This document shows positions 29,325 to 38,604 of a stretch of DNA of 64,000 bases, piece after piece; position 1 is the stretch's first letter, and the number at the start of each line of letters is the position of its first letter. Under the pieces are notes generated by a model, which saw only the letters and a list, made by a program, of their open reading frames with translations, searched no databases and was not told where the DNA came from. The DNA is from Prochlorococcus sp. AG-679-M10 (GTDB taxonomy: Bacteria > Cyanobacteriota > Cyanobacteriia > PCC-6307 > Cyanobiaceae): contig QCUQ01000005.1 in the NCBI GenBank assembly GCA_003210655.1, forward strand, positions 18,125 to 82,124, written 5' to 3'. Both the position numbers and the translations under genes were made by a program.

Positions 29325-29463
29325 TAATAGAAGGTCAGCTTATATTTCAAGATTAGGAGAAAAAAAAGAAATCTCACAAAAACTTCCTAAGTTGGTGCTT
29401 TTTGAAATATTATTTTTATATTGTATGTAAATTGAATGTAATTATTCATTACTTCAAAAATCT

Positions 29464-29536
29464 GGGGGTGTAGCAATCTGGTGAATGCACCAAACTCATA
29501 ATTTGGCTAAGGCGAGTTCGATCCTCGCCACCCCCA
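29464..29536 (+). tRNA. tRNA with anticodon CAU (elongator tRNA-Met, or lysidine tRNA-Ile2)
   Basis: A 73-nt cloverleaf. Acceptor GGGGGTG pairs with CACCCCC (discriminator A). Anticodon stem CCAAA/TTTGG holds the loop CTCATAA. T-arm is GCGAG-TTCGATC-CTCGC. CCA is not encoded. The anticodon CAT allows Met or, after lysidine modification, Ile. The first pair G-C and the lack of three G-C pairs in the anticodon stem argue against the initiator. Elongator Met is the default call. Confidence 0.85.
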
Positions 29537-29554
29537 TCAATAATTTGTTTTTGA

Positions 29555-30847
29555 ATGAAAATAACTTTACTATTCTTACTTTTGATATTTCCAGCTTTTT
29601 TTGCTGCAAGTGAACTCTCATTTTTATTAATAAGGCCAAGTAAAGTTTTAAGACTGATAGAAGAGAAAAAAAAAGGAGCATTTTCCATTTTAAAAATTCA
29701 AAAAAGATTCAGATCTTCCCTCATAGCATCTCAATTTGGAGTTACAATTTCTCTTATTGCCATTGGTTGGTTAGGTAAAGGTTTGGCGAATGATTTTTGG
29801 AATGAAATTAAATTTTCAAATCGAATATATGATCTCTTATTATTTTTGTTCATAGTGTTTATAGTCACTCTTATATCTGGTCTTATTCCAAAAGCATTAG
29901 TAATTAATAATCCAGAGTCAGCTGCTTTGAGATTAACTACAATTTTTGATGCAGTTCGCAAAGGGATGCAGCCTGTTGTTTCTGTAATCGAATTTTTTGC
30001 AAGTGCTTGTTTAAGGTTATTTCATCTAAACAATAAATGGGATTCATTAAATTCCGTATTATCGGCTGGTGAATTAGAAACATTAATTGAAACAGATAAT
30101 GTCACAGGATTAAAACCTGATGAGAAGAATATTTTAGAAGGTGTTTTTGCTTTAAAAGATACTCAAGTTAAAGAAGTAATGATTCCAAGATCTGAAATGG
30201 TAACTTTGCCAAAAAATATTACGTTTGCAGAACTTATGAAACAGGTGGATAAAACAAGGCATGCTCGCTTTTTTGTAATTGGTGAGTCACTAGATGATGT
30301 TTTAGGAGTTTTAGATTTACGTTATTTAGCAAAACCAATATCTAAGAGCGAAATGTCAGCAAATACATTACTAGAACCTTTCCTTTTACCTGTGACAAAA
30401 GTTATAGAAACATGCTCATTAGCAGAGATATTACCTCTGGTTAGAGATTACAATCCATTTTTGCTAGTTGTCGATGAACATGGTGGGACTGAGGGACTTA
30501 TCACTGCGGCTGATCTTACTGGAGAAATTGTTGGCGAAGAAATGCTGAATAGCAGAATGTATTCAGATATGAAAATGTTGGATAATTTCTCTAAGAAGTG
30601 GTCAATTGCTGGCAAAGCAGAAATAATAGAAATCAACAAAAAGTTGGGGTGTTTTCTTCCAGAAGGAGCTGATTATCATACTCTCGCGGGATTTCTTCTT
30701 GAAAAATTTCAAATGGTTCCAAAAATTGGAGATAGTTTAGATTTTAAAAATATAAAATTTGAAATAATTTCAATGTCAGGTCCAAAAATTGATCGTGTAA
30801 AAATATTTCTGCCAAAAAAGTTAAAATTGACATCCAATGAAGGATAA
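29555..30847 (+). CDS. CNNM/CorC-HlyC family membrane protein with CBS domains
   Basis: 430 aa: an N-terminal DUF21 transmembrane domain (opening with a hydrophobic stretch and PAFFAASELSFLLIRPSK; further spans to about residue 150). A CBS pair follows from about 205 (EVMIPRSEMVTLP, LGVLDLRYLA, LLVVDEHGGTEGLITAADL), then a C-terminal CorC_HlyC domain. Members are linked to Mg2+ or divalent-cation transport or efflux. It starts 18 bases after the tRNA and ends 27 bases before the oxidoreductase gene. Confidence 0.88.
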   Translation: MKITLLFLLLIFPAFFAASELSFLLIRPSKVLRLIEEKKKGAFSILKIQKRFRSSLIASQFGVTISLIAIGWLGKGLANDFWNEIKFSNRIYDLLLFLFIVFIVTLISGLIPKALVINNPESAALRLTTIFDAVRKGMQPVVSVIEFFASACLRLFHLNNKWDSLNSVLSAGELETLIETDNVTGLKPDEKNILEGVFALKDTQVKEVMIPRSEMVTLPKNITFAELMKQVDKTRHARFFVIGESLDDVLGVLDLRYLAKPISKSEMSANTLLEPFLLPVTKVIETCSLAEILPLVRDYNPFLLVVDEHGGTEGLITAADLTGEIVGEEMLNSRMYSDMKMLDNFSKKWSIAGKAEIIEINKKLGCFLPEGADYHTLAGFLLEKFQMVPKIGDSLDFKNIKFEIISMSGPKIDRVKIFLPKKLKLTSNEG

Positions 30848-30874
30848 TAATTAGACATACATGAACTATAAGAT

Positions 30875-31879
30875 ATGAAACCAACCTCATCCTCAGTAAA
30901 GGTTGGAGTTATCGGAATAGGAAATATGGGATGGCATCATGCTCGTGTGCTTAGTTTGCTAAAAGATGCAGATTTAGTAGGGGTTGCTGATCCAAACGAA
31001 AACAGAGGTAAATTAGCAGTAGAGCAATTTCAATGTGAATGGTTTAGAGATTATCATGAACTTATTTCTAAAGTTGATGCAATTTGTATTGCTGTCCCTA
31101 CACTTCTTCATCACAAAGTAGGCCTAGATTGTCTTAAAGCAGGCGTTAATGTTCTTATTGAAAAACCCATTGCAGCTAATGAGTTAGAAGCAAAATCTTT
31201 AATAAATGCCTCTAAAATTAATAATTGTCTTTTGCAAGTTGGGCATATTGAAAGATTTAATCCTGCTTTTAGAGAGTTAAATAAAATAGTTCAAAATGAA
31301 GAGATTGTTGTTTTAGAGGCAAGAAGACACAGTCCTCATGCAGACAGAGCAAATGATGTATCAGTTGTCATGGATTTAATGATTCATGATATTGATCTAG
31401 TTCTTGAATTAGTTAATTCAAAAATACAGAAGTTAGCCGCTGTAGGAGGAAGAAATAGTGATGGCTTAATAGATTATGTAAATGCTACTTTAGTTTTCAA
31501 CAATAATATTATTGCAAGCTTGACTGCCAGCAAAATGAGTCATAAAAAAATTAGGAGTTTAAGTGCACATTGCCAGAATGGTCTTGTTGAAACGGACTTC
31601 TTAAATCATTCTCTACAAATACATAGAAAAGCACATGAATCCTATACAGCCGAGCATGGCGAGCTAGTTTATAGAAATGATGGTTATGTTGAGGAAGTGA
31701 GCACAACTTCTATTGAACCTTTATATGCAGAGCTAGAACATTTTCTTAAATGCGTACAAGGTAAAGAAACTCCAGAAGTAGATGGAGAACAAGCCTCAAG
31801 AGCGTTGAAGATTGCAGATTTTATTGAGTGTGCGGTAGAAAACTCAGGAGATGCAATATCACTTGAAATACCTTTTTAA
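30875..31879 (+). CDS. Gfo/Idh/MocA family oxidoreductase
   Basis: NAD(P)-dependent dehydrogenase with the N-terminal Rossmann motif VGVIGIGNMGWHHARVL, the conserved NVLIEKPIA segment and the substrate-domain VGHIERFNPAFREL. 334 aa. The family acts on sugars, inositols or, in some branches, biliverdin. The ERFNPA form is common in sugar-nucleotide 3-oxidases, but the substrate is not resolvable. It is on the same strand as the CNNM gene and converges with psbK. Confidence 0.85.
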   Translation: MKPTSSSVKVGVIGIGNMGWHHARVLSLLKDADLVGVADPNENRGKLAVEQFQCEWFRDYHELISKVDAICIAVPTLLHHKVGLDCLKAGVNVLIEKPIAANELEAKSLINASKINNCLLQVGHIERFNPAFRELNKIVQNEEIVVLEARRHSPHADRANDVSVVMDLMIHDIDLVLELVNSKIQKLAAVGGRNSDGLIDYVNATLVFNNNIIASLTASKMSHKKIRSLSAHCQNGLVETDFLNHSLQIHRKAHESYTAEHGELVYRNDGYVEEVSTTSIEPLYAELEHFLKCVQGKETPEVDGEQASRALKIADFIECAVENSGDAISLEIPF

Positions 31880-31892
31880 AAATAAATTTTTT

Positions 31893-32033
31893 TTATTTAA
31901 ATCCAACCGCAGCTTGCCACACAAATACTAATAAAAAGAAAAATAAAGGTATTAAAGGAAGAACATCAACGGTTGGAGCGAAAGCCTTATATGCATCAGG
32001 CAATTCAGCGAATGTATTTAAAAGAGTGAGCAC
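31893..32033 (-). CDS. psbK: Photosystem II reaction centre protein K
   Basis: 46-aa PSII subunit starting with GTG at 32033: [20 protein letters not shown] followed by the single membrane helix ([20 protein letters not shown]). The mature N-terminus [11 protein letters not shown] is the classic PsbK sequence, so the first ~15 residues are probably removed. It lies 35 bases downstream of tgt on the same strand, an arrangement seen in other cyanobacteria. Confidence 0.95.
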   Translation of the reverse strand: MLTLLNTFAELPDAYKAFAPTVDVLPLIPLFFFLLVFVWQAAVGFK

Positions 32034-32068
32034 CTTCTTAATAAATTGAGTAATTATATGTTAAGACG

Positions 32069-33187
32069 TTACCACGTATGGTGAGCAATAGAGGATCTTT
32101 TCCAAGGAGCGAAATCTATTGTAAAACAATTATCTTTAATTGCAGCAGAAATTGAATTTGTAAATCGAATTAGATGAGAAATATTATGGAGACTAATGAG
32201 AGTTAGTCCTAATATTTCATCATTTCTTACTAAATGATGCAAATAAGCACGAGAATAAGATTTACAAGTTTCACATTTACAAGTTTTATCTATTGGAGAA
32301 AAATCATTTTTAAATCGAGCATTTCGCAAATTCAATCTTTCATCATTAAAAAATGCAGTCCCATGTCTTCCCAGTCTTGTAGGTAAAACACAGTCAAATA
32401 TATCAAATCCTTTTGCAACAGCTAGAGAAATTTCTCTTAGAGAGCCTATTCCCATTAAATATCTTGGTTTATTTTTTGGTAAGAATTTCGGTACGTAATT
32501 AATTACACTATGTATTTCTTCGACTGCCTCTCCAACACTGACACCTCCTACAGCTATTCCAGGCAGATCAAAAGAACTTGTAAATTTTGCGCTATGTTCT
32601 CTTAATTTTGGATACTTACCACCTTGAACTATACCGAATAATGCTTGATTTGATTTCTGATGAGTCTCAACACATTTTTGCAACCATGAATGAGTTCTTT
32701 GTAAAGAGTCCTCAATATCATTTTCGTTAGCTGTATGCGGAGGACAATGATCAAAAGCCATCGCAACATCCGAACCAAGATCCATTTGAATATGCATTAC
32801 TTTTTCAGGTGATAAAAATACATGACTACCATCTCTTGGATTTTTAAATTCCACACCTTTATTAGAAATATTATTTAATTTGGCCAAACTAAAAACTTGA
32901 TATCCACCTGAATCAGTAAGAATAGGCTTATCCCAATTCATAAACTTATGTATTCCACCAACTTCTTTAACTAGTTTTTCTCCAGGTTGCAGATGAAGAT
33001 GGAAGGTATTTGAAAGAATCATTTCTGATCCTGTAGAAATTAACTGCTTAGATGAAATTCCTTTAACCGTTGCCAAAGTACCCACAGGCATAAATCTTGG
33101 AGTGTTCACCTGACCATTTGGGGTATAAAATATACCAGTTCTTGCCTCTGTATTACTGCAATTCGATTTAATTTCAAATTCAAACAC
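32069..33187 (-). CDS. tgt: tRNA-guanine transglycosylase (queuine tRNA-ribosyltransferase)
   Basis: Exchanges G34 for the queuosine precursor preQ1 in tRNAs for Asp, Asn, His and Tyr. Motifs: [15 protein letters not shown] (catalytic/substrate pocket), [35 protein letters not shown], and the zinc site CKCETC with HHL further on. 372 aa, normal. Start GTG at 33187. It lies upstream of psbK and diverges from cobS. Confidence 0.95.
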   Translation of the reverse strand: MFEFEIKSNCSNTEARTGIFYTPNGQVNTPRFMPVGTLATVKGISSKQLISTGSEMILSNTFHLHLQPGEKLVKEVGGIHKFMNWDKPILTDSGGYQVFSLAKLNNISNKGVEFKNPRDGSHVFLSPEKVMHIQMDLGSDVAMAFDHCPPHTANENDIEDSLQRTHSWLQKCVETHQKSNQALFGIVQGGKYPKLREHSAKFTSSFDLPGIAVGGVSVGEAVEEIHSVINYVPKFLPKNKPRYLMGIGSLREISLAVAKGFDIFDCVLPTRLGRHGTAFFNDERLNLRNARFKNDFSPIDKTCKCETCKSYSRAYLHHLVRNDEILGLTLISLHNISHLIRFTNSISAAIKDNCFTIDFAPWKRSSIAHHTW

Positions 33188-33205
33188 GATAATTTATAAA
33201 ATTTT

Positions 33206-34027
33206 TTGATCCTTTTTTATCAATCTACTCTATTATTCATTAGGGAATCTATTTTTTATCTCATCAAAAAATATTTAATAAAAAATTTTGCCGGATCTTG
33301 GATTTTCTATACGACATTTCCAAAGATACCTTTAATTAATCCCGAATTTAAAAATATTGCACAATTTGCGCCGCCTTTAGGATTTTTTATTGGAACAATA
33401 CAGAGTTATATTTTTATTTTTTTTAGTGTAAACTCTTGGTCTATTTATGCATCTGCTTTAATTTGTTTGGCTACAGGATATTTAATTACAGGGGGTCTAC
33501 ACCTCGATGGTTTAATGGATACTTTCGATGGTATTTTTGCGGGTAAAAAGAAACGTTTAAAAGCCATGAAAGACAGTAAAGTTGGATCCTTTGGCGTTCA
33601 ATCTTTAGTTTTTATAACTTTAATTCAGATTGCTTGCATACTCAAAATTCAAAACCAAATAATTATTGTTTTGCCAATATGCTTATTTTGGGGAAGATTT
33701 TCAAATTTATTTTTTATAGAAAAGTTTAAATATATGAGTTATAAGAAAAAATCCATTAGTCACAAAAAGTTTTGGAATGGATTTAAAAAAGAATCTTTGA
33801 TTTCCGTTGTTTTTCTTTTAATTTTCATCGTATATCAATTTGTTTCAATTACATCCCAAGCAATATTAATAAAATTTTTATTTCAAATTTTGATTGGTAT
33901 TTTTTTTAGTTATTCTATTCCCAACATACTTGGGAATAAAATTGGAGGCTTCAATGGAGATGCCTGCGGTGCGAGTGTTGTACTAGTCGAAACTGCAATG
34001 TTATTTACGAATGCAATTCTTTTATAG
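33206..34027 (+). CDS. cobS: Adenosylcobinamide-GDP ribazoletransferase (cobalamin synthase)
   Basis: Membrane enzyme that joins GDP-cobinamide with alpha-ribazole near the end of B12 synthesis. Motifs: TTFPKIPLINPEF near the N-terminus, TGGLHLDGLMDTFDG (metal-binding DGLxDxxDG) and GGFNGDACGASV; about six membrane segments. The TTG at 33206 is only the longest option, and the first ~28 residues before FAGSWIFYTTFP may not be real. It overlaps the 3' end of the histidine kinase gene by 23 bases (convergent). Confidence 0.92.
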   Translation: MILFYQSTLLFIRESIFYLIKKYLIKNFAGSWIFYTTFPKIPLINPEFKNIAQFAPPLGFFIGTIQSYIFIFFSVNSWSIYASALICLATGYLITGGLHLDGLMDTFDGIFAGKKKRLKAMKDSKVGSFGVQSLVFITLIQIACILKIQNQIIIVLPICLFWGRFSNLFFIEKFKYMSYKKKSISHKKFWNGFKKESLISVVFLLIFIVYQFVSITSQAILIKFLFQILIGIFFSYSIPNILGNKIGGFNGDACGASVVLVETAMLFTNAILL

Positions 34028-35141
34028 GAAGTTCTAAATAGAAAATATTTTTCTTCTTAAGATTTTTTAATTCCTTAACATCATTAATTGAGGAGTTTTC
34101 AAGCAATCTCAACTCTCCTCCAATTTGTTTTGCTAATTTCCTCGCTAAAAAAAGTCCAACACCAGTGCCATCCTTCTTCTTAGCTGCTGATCCTCGAAAG
34201 CCTTTTTGAAAAATTTTCTCATTTTCAATTTTTGTTATTTTTTTACCATCATCAAATATACACAGACCTTTACTCATAATGGTGAGTCCAATCTCAGCAT
34301 CTTTTTGGGCGTATTTAAACGCATTTTCTAATAAATTGGCCACAATTTCAGCAATCACAGCATATTTAACCTTTAATGGCGATAAAGTCCAATCTGGCCA
34401 AAGAGAAGGTTCAGTCCAATCTCTATTCTCTAAGTTCGCATTAGCTTTACCCCTTTCTAAAATTGGCCTCAATAGACTCTCAACAGTTATTAGCTTTTTA
34501 TTATCTAAATTTGGTGGTAATAATAATCTTTCCTCTCCAATTTCTAGAGGAAGTTGAATAGGTGAATTTAATTGAGCAAAAGAATCCATATAATTATTAA
34601 TTTGTTTTTGCTCTATTATCATGCGTTCAACTATTTCAATAGAGTTATCATCTGAACCAAGTCTTTTTATTAATAATTTTGCATATGTCCTAAGAGCAGC
34701 CAATGGATTCCTTAATTGATGGATTATGACATTAACCTGATTTTTTAAATAATTAATTTCTTCATTTTTATTTTGACGTTCAAATTCAATAGAAACGCAT
34801 TTAGCTAAAGATAGTGAAAGTGCTTTTAATCTAGAGTCAAGAGATACTGGCCAATTCCCCCCTTTCAAATCAGTTTCTACCCTGAGGACACCAAGTAAGA
34901 TATCGTTTTCTTGAAGCGGGTACCATCTTCTGTTAGGAGAAGAAACTTTTAGTGAAGGATCATCTTCTACTGATATTAGAAGCTTATCAATTTGTGGCCA
35001 TTGACCAATTATTTCAAAAGATGCTTTAGTTCCTTGCTCAGTTGAAGCAAGATACATAACCAAATGAGTCACTCCCATTGAGCAACCAAAACTCTCTAGC
35101 TGTTTAGTGATTAGTTCTTCAAATTTTTTTGAGAGCTTCAT
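34005..35141 (-). CDS. Sensor histidine kinase, probably Hik2/CSK type
   Basis: 378 aa without membrane segments. The N-terminal ~125 residues look like a diverged GAF sensor (HLVMYLASTEQ, NRRWYPLQENDILLGVLRVE). The dimerisation/phosphotransfer box is IIHQLRNPLAALRTYAKLL with H141. The ATPase domain has NLLENAFKYA, FDDGKKITKIE, GFRGSAAKKKDGTGVGLFLA. The HQLRNPLxALRT box and soluble GAF layout resemble Hik2 and the plant chloroplast sensor kinase, which respond to plastoquinone redox state. A Cys at residue 20 matches the position of the cysteine reported for the sensor cluster in Hik2. Subfamily assignment is inference; no response regulator is adjacent. Confidence 0.82.
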   Translation of the reverse strand: MKLSKKFEELITKQLESFGCSMGVTHLVMYLASTEQGTKASFEIIGQWPQIDKLLISVEDDPSLKVSSPNRRWYPLQENDILLGVLRVETDLKGGNWPVSLDSRLKALSLSLAKCVSIEFERQNKNEEINYLKNQVNVIIHQLRNPLAALRTYAKLLIKRLGSDDNSIEIVERMIIEQKQINNYMDSFAQLNSPIQLPLEIGEERLLLPPNLDNKKLITVESLLRPILERGKANANLENRDWTEPSLWPDWTLSPLKVKYAVIAEIVANLLENAFKYAQKDAEIGLTIMSKGLCIFDDGKKITKIENEKIFQKGFRGSAAKKKDGTGVGLFLARKLAKQIGGELRLLENSSINDVKELKNLKKKNIFYLELPIKELHS

Positions 35142-35210
35142 AATTAGTGAAATTTAAAAAAACCTGAAAAAGGACTTGTAAAATATGAAAAAAGTATTAA
35201 GATATATAAA

Positions 35211-35286
35211 GAGGTCTGACTTTAGCCAGCCTTAAATATGAATATTTAATCATATTTTAAGCTACATCAGGGGTTGATGGGTCCTC
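35211..35286 (+). ncRNA. Candidate structured leader or small RNA upstream of the DUF3155 gene
   Basis: In the 236-base gap before 35378, GAGGTC (35211) can close with GTCCTC (35281) through GAGG/CCTC. Inside, CTTAAATATG pairs with CATATTTTAAG (one bulged T) over a 10-nt AT loop. A further GATTAG/CTAATC stem lies downstream, nearer the gene. I do not recognise a known family. It may be an independent small RNA or a 5' leader. Confidence 0.3.
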
Positions 35287-35377
35287 TATGTAATTTAAGT
35301 GAATTCAAAATCACAGATATAAGATTAGTAAAAATTAATAAGGCTAATCTCATTAATAATTTCAGGAGTACCAATCA

Positions 35378-35746
35378 ATGTCAAAAAAGAGAAAAAGAAT
35401 CAGCAGAAGAAGGTTGGCTGGCCAAAGAGTAATGGCACATGTTCCTATTTATCATATCGAAACTGGCAAACATAAACCAGTTACAGCTGCAAGAAGATTT
35501 ATAGCTGAAAATGCTTTGTCTGCTCCTTCAGTTTTCAATGTTCGAAGAAATGAACATACCACTGATAGGTTCTTTTGGGGAGAGAAAGGTTTATTTAGCG
35601 CCCAATATGCTGAAGAAAATCATTTTCTATTTCCATCATTAAAAGTAGTAGTTGAAGGGATTGGTGAAGAAAAAATATTTGAAGGTCTAGAACTTACTGC
35701 AGATGATTGGGAAGAGATTGAAGAATACGAATATGCTTTCGTTTAA
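35378..35746 (+). CDS. DUF3155 protein (conserved cyanobacterial)
   Basis: 122 aa. A strongly basic N-terminus (KKRKRISRRRLAGQRVMAHV) is followed by a mixed domain and a very acidic C-terminus (DDWEEIEEYEY). This charge split is typical of DUF3155, a cyanobacteria-specific family of unknown function; nucleic-acid binding is a guess from the basic end. A clear AGGAG stands 9 bases before the ATG, unusually good for this genome. The long leader may carry regulation. Its stop overlaps the convergent esterase gene by 4 bases. Confidence 0.82.
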   Translation: MSKKRKRISRRRLAGQRVMAHVPIYHIETGKHKPVTAARRFIAENALSAPSVFNVRRNEHTTDRFFWGEKGLFSAQYAEENHFLFPSLKVVVEGIGEEKIFEGLELTADDWEEIEEYEYAFV

Positions 35747-36360
35747 AAAATATTATTTATATTCGAACTTATAAAATTAATTAAATTTGAATCAATTTGA
35801 TGGGATCCATCAAATTCTATTAATTCACAGAATTTAGAAGACTTACTTTTTACCGTTTCATGAATAATTCTTGAAGCATCTATTGGCACCACGTCATCAA
35901 ATAAACCATGACTAACAATTAATGGTGGGCATTTCTCTCCTGGAGACCAGTTTGGGTGGGAATAACCACTACAAGCAACAATTAGTCCTAAATTTAACTT
36001 AAATCCTGCATCAATTGCCATAGCTGCACCCTGAGAAAAACCCAACAAAATTGTTTTTTCTATTGAAATCTTTTCAGTATCAAATTTCTTTAATGAACCT
36101 AAAAGTTTATTTACTTCAACCTCAGCCCCCTTCCAATCATGCGGGTATAGGTGATACCACTGTCTTCCCTGACCACTTGGATGTGATCCAGAAGCCCTCA
36201 AAGAAATTACCTCAAAATCAAGATTTATTTTTTCTATAATCTCCTTTCCAAGTATTAAAAGGTCATCTGCATCGGCTCCCCAGCCATGTAGCAAAATTAT
36301 TCTATGAGTTGCGGTTTCAGAACTAATCCCAACAAATTCATGATCAATATCATATTTCAT
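35743..36360 (-). CDS. Alpha/beta hydrolase (phospholipase/carboxylesterase family)
   Basis: 205 aa with the compact carboxylesterase fold: ILLHGWGADADDLL (oxyanion region), LLGFSQGAAMAIDAG (nucleophile Ser in GFSQG), VSHGLFDDVVP (Asp) and FDGSHQID (His). Prefers short acyl esters or lysophospholipids in characterised relatives; the physiological substrate is unknown. It diverges from purH with 33 bases between. Confidence 0.87.
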   Translation of the reverse strand: MKYDIDHEFVGISSETATHRIILLHGWGADADDLLILGKEIIEKINLDFEVISLRASGSHPSGQGRQWYHLYPHDWKGAEVEVNKLLGSLKKFDTEKISIEKTILLGFSQGAAMAIDAGFKLNLGLIVACSGYSHPNWSPGEKCPPLIVSHGLFDDVVPIDASRIIHETVKSKSSKFCELIEFDGSHQIDSNLINFISSNINNIF

Positions 36361-36393
36361 GTTTATATTCTTAAGTAAGTAAACTTTTCAATA

Positions 36394-37947
36394 ATGTCAC
36401 CATTAGCCTTAGTAAGTGTCTCTGATAAAAAAAATATAATCCCATTTTGTATAGAATTGGTAGAAAAATTTAATTATAAAATTCTATCAAGTGGAGGCAC
36501 TGCAAAACACCTAATGGAGGCAAAAATTCCAGTTATTAAAGTCGCAGATTTTACTAATTCTCCAGAAATACTTGGAGGAAGAGTTAAAACTTTACATCCA
36601 AAAATCCACGGAGGAATATTAGCTAATAGAACAGATGAGGAACATAAAAAAGATATAGAAGCTTACGATCTTGAACTAATTGAATTAGTAGTGGTCAATT
36701 TATATCCTTTTAAGAAAACCGTTGAGAAGGGATCTAAATGGGAGGATGCTATTGAAAATATTGATATCGGAGGACCATCAATGATTCGTTCTGCGGCTAA
36801 AAATCATAAAGATGTTTCCGTTTTGGTAGATCCTAGTCAATATCAAGAATTTCTTGAAGAGAGTAAAAAAGGGGAGTTAAAAGAAACATATAAAGCAAAA
36901 TTAGCACTTGAAGCTTTTCAACATACGGCTGACTATGACACTGCGATATCTAATTGGATAAGAAAAGAAAGAGGTTTACAATCTTCCAAATATATTGAAT
37001 CTTATCCACTAATCAAAACCTTAAGATATGGAGAGAATCCTCATCAAAAAGCTTTTTGGTATGGTTTAAATAATATTGGATGGAACTCAGCAGAACAGTT
37101 ACAAGGAAAAGAGTTAAGTTATAACAATCTATTGGATCTTGAGTCGGCACTTTCAACAGTTTTAGAATTTGGTTATGAAGAAAAAGATGAATCTACAAAA
37201 GACACGTTTGCATCTGTTATTTTAAAACACAATAATCCTTGTGGTGCTTCTGTAGGTAATTCAGCCTCTCAAGCATTTTTGAATGCTTTGAAATGTGACT
37301 CAATTAGTGCATTTGGAGGAATAGTTGCTTTTAATTCAAATGTGGACAGTGAAACCGCAATTAACCTCAAAGATATTTTCTTAGAATGTGTCGTAGCTCC
37401 ATCTTTTGATGCAGAGGCTTTAGAAATTTTAAAAATCAAAAAGAATTTAAGAATTTTAAAGTTTTCAAAAGATCAAACCCCAGAAAAGAAACAAACTTCT
37501 ACTAAATCAATAATGGGAGGATTACTCGTTCAAGACACTGATAATAGTGAAGAAAAAACTGAAAGTTGGATTTCAGTTACTAAAAAAATTCCAAGTACTC
37601 AGGATTATTTAGATTTGAGTTTTGCATGGAAAATTTGCAAACACGTTAAATCAAATGCCATTGTAATTGCAAAAAATCAACAAACTCTTGGCATCGGAGC
37701 TGGCCAAATGAACAGGGTTGGAGCTTCAAAAATAGCTTTACAAGCTGCTAAAGAAAATGATTATGGAGGCGTTTTAGCAAGCGATGGTTTCTTCCCATTT
37801 GCAGATACAGTAGAGCTTGCTAATGAATATGGAATAAGCTCAATTATTCAACCAGGGGGAAGTATAAGGGATGAAGAAAGTATTGAAATGTGTAATCTAA
37901 AAGGTATTTCCATGGTATTTACGAAGAAGAGGCATTTTCTACACTAA
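36394..37947 (+). CDS. purH: Bifunctional AICAR transformylase / IMP cyclohydrolase
   Basis: Last two steps of purine synthesis to IMP. The N-terminal MGS-like cyclohydrolase domain has VSDKKNIIPF, LSSGGTAKHL and GGRVKTLHPKIHGGIL. The C-terminal AICARFT domain has TLRYGENPHQKAFW, ILKHNNPCGASVG, SDGFFPFADTVELA and IIQPGGSIRDEES. 517 aa, complete. It converges on the DoxX gene. Confidence 0.96.
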   Translation: MSPLALVSVSDKKNIIPFCIELVEKFNYKILSSGGTAKHLMEAKIPVIKVADFTNSPEILGGRVKTLHPKIHGGILANRTDEEHKKDIEAYDLELIELVVVNLYPFKKTVEKGSKWEDAIENIDIGGPSMIRSAAKNHKDVSVLVDPSQYQEFLEESKKGELKETYKAKLALEAFQHTADYDTAISNWIRKERGLQSSKYIESYPLIKTLRYGENPHQKAFWYGLNNIGWNSAEQLQGKELSYNNLLDLESALSTVLEFGYEEKDESTKDTFASVILKHNNPCGASVGNSASQAFLNALKCDSISAFGGIVAFNSNVDSETAINLKDIFLECVVAPSFDAEALEILKIKKNLRILKFSKDQTPEKKQTSTKSIMGGLLVQDTDNSEEKTESWISVTKKIPSTQDYLDLSFAWKICKHVKSNAIVIAKNQQTLGIGAGQMNRVGASKIALQAAKENDYGGVLASDGFFPFADTVELANEYGISSIIQPGGSIRDEESIEMCNLKGISMVFTKKRHFLH

Positions 37948-37948
37948 A

Positions 37949-38509
37949 TCAATTTGATTTTGGATAATAAGTGATTTTGTTTGTCTTACGAAGAAGTGCT
38001 AATCTTCCTGGTCCTGCACATAAGAAATAAAGAGAGATAGCTCCATATATGAATGAAAGTTCAAAAGCATAATTATGACCTTCAACTACTGCTAATGGAA
38101 ACCCCTCTAAACCTGTATCTAAAAGGTGAAAATAAACAGCAAATGCCATCGTAGAGAAAAGTCCAAGAGAGCTAAGTCTTGCAAAAATTCCTAATGCTAA
38201 TCCTAACGGGCAAACTAATTGAGTAATAGCGGCTCCATAGGTCCAAAGAACAGGGTCGCCTGGTAAAAATGGGAAATATTTGCCTACAACAAATTCTCCA
38301 AAGCCTTGCGGATCTTGAAGCTTTTCCAAGCCATGATGAATCATCAAAACACTAAAACCAATCCTTAAAATAAATATAGATAATTCTCCTAATATGTTGA
38401 CTTCTGAATTTGTGGAGGGATTAGCAACAACAACCTCGACCTTTTGAGGAGCCTTTGAAGCATTCATTTTGGCTGTTTGATCTTGATTAGATTGTCTTGT
38501 GTCTTCCAT
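37949..38509 (-). CDS. DoxX family membrane protein
   Basis: 186 aa. An N-terminal ~40-residue polar region precedes about four membrane helices typical of DoxX (FILRIGFSVLMIHHGLEKLQ, TQLVCPLGLALGIFARLSS). DoxX-like proteins have been tied to thiosulfate:quinone oxidoreductases and oxidative-stress complexes, but the role in cyanobacteria is unknown. It is on the same strand as ispH, 95 bases downstream. Confidence 0.82.
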   Translation of the reverse strand: MEDTRQSNQDQTAKMNASKAPQKVEVVVANPSTNSEVNILGELSIFILRIGFSVLMIHHGLEKLQDPQGFGEFVVGKYFPFLPGDPVLWTYGAAITQLVCPLGLALGIFARLSSLGLFSTMAFAVYFHLLDTGLEGFPLAVVEGHNYAFELSFIYGAISLYFLCAGPGRLALLRKTNKITYYPKSN

Positions 38510-38604
38510 ACATCAAGTAAATTTTTAATTATTCTAGATAATAACGTAGATCTTTAGGTGATATGTATTTAATAAAGTTAAAAATTAAGCAGAAAAATTA
38601 ATAT

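Noticed and set aside
29449..29688. 79-codon minus-strand frame
   Set aside because: It runs antisense through the CAU tRNA and the start of the CNNM gene.
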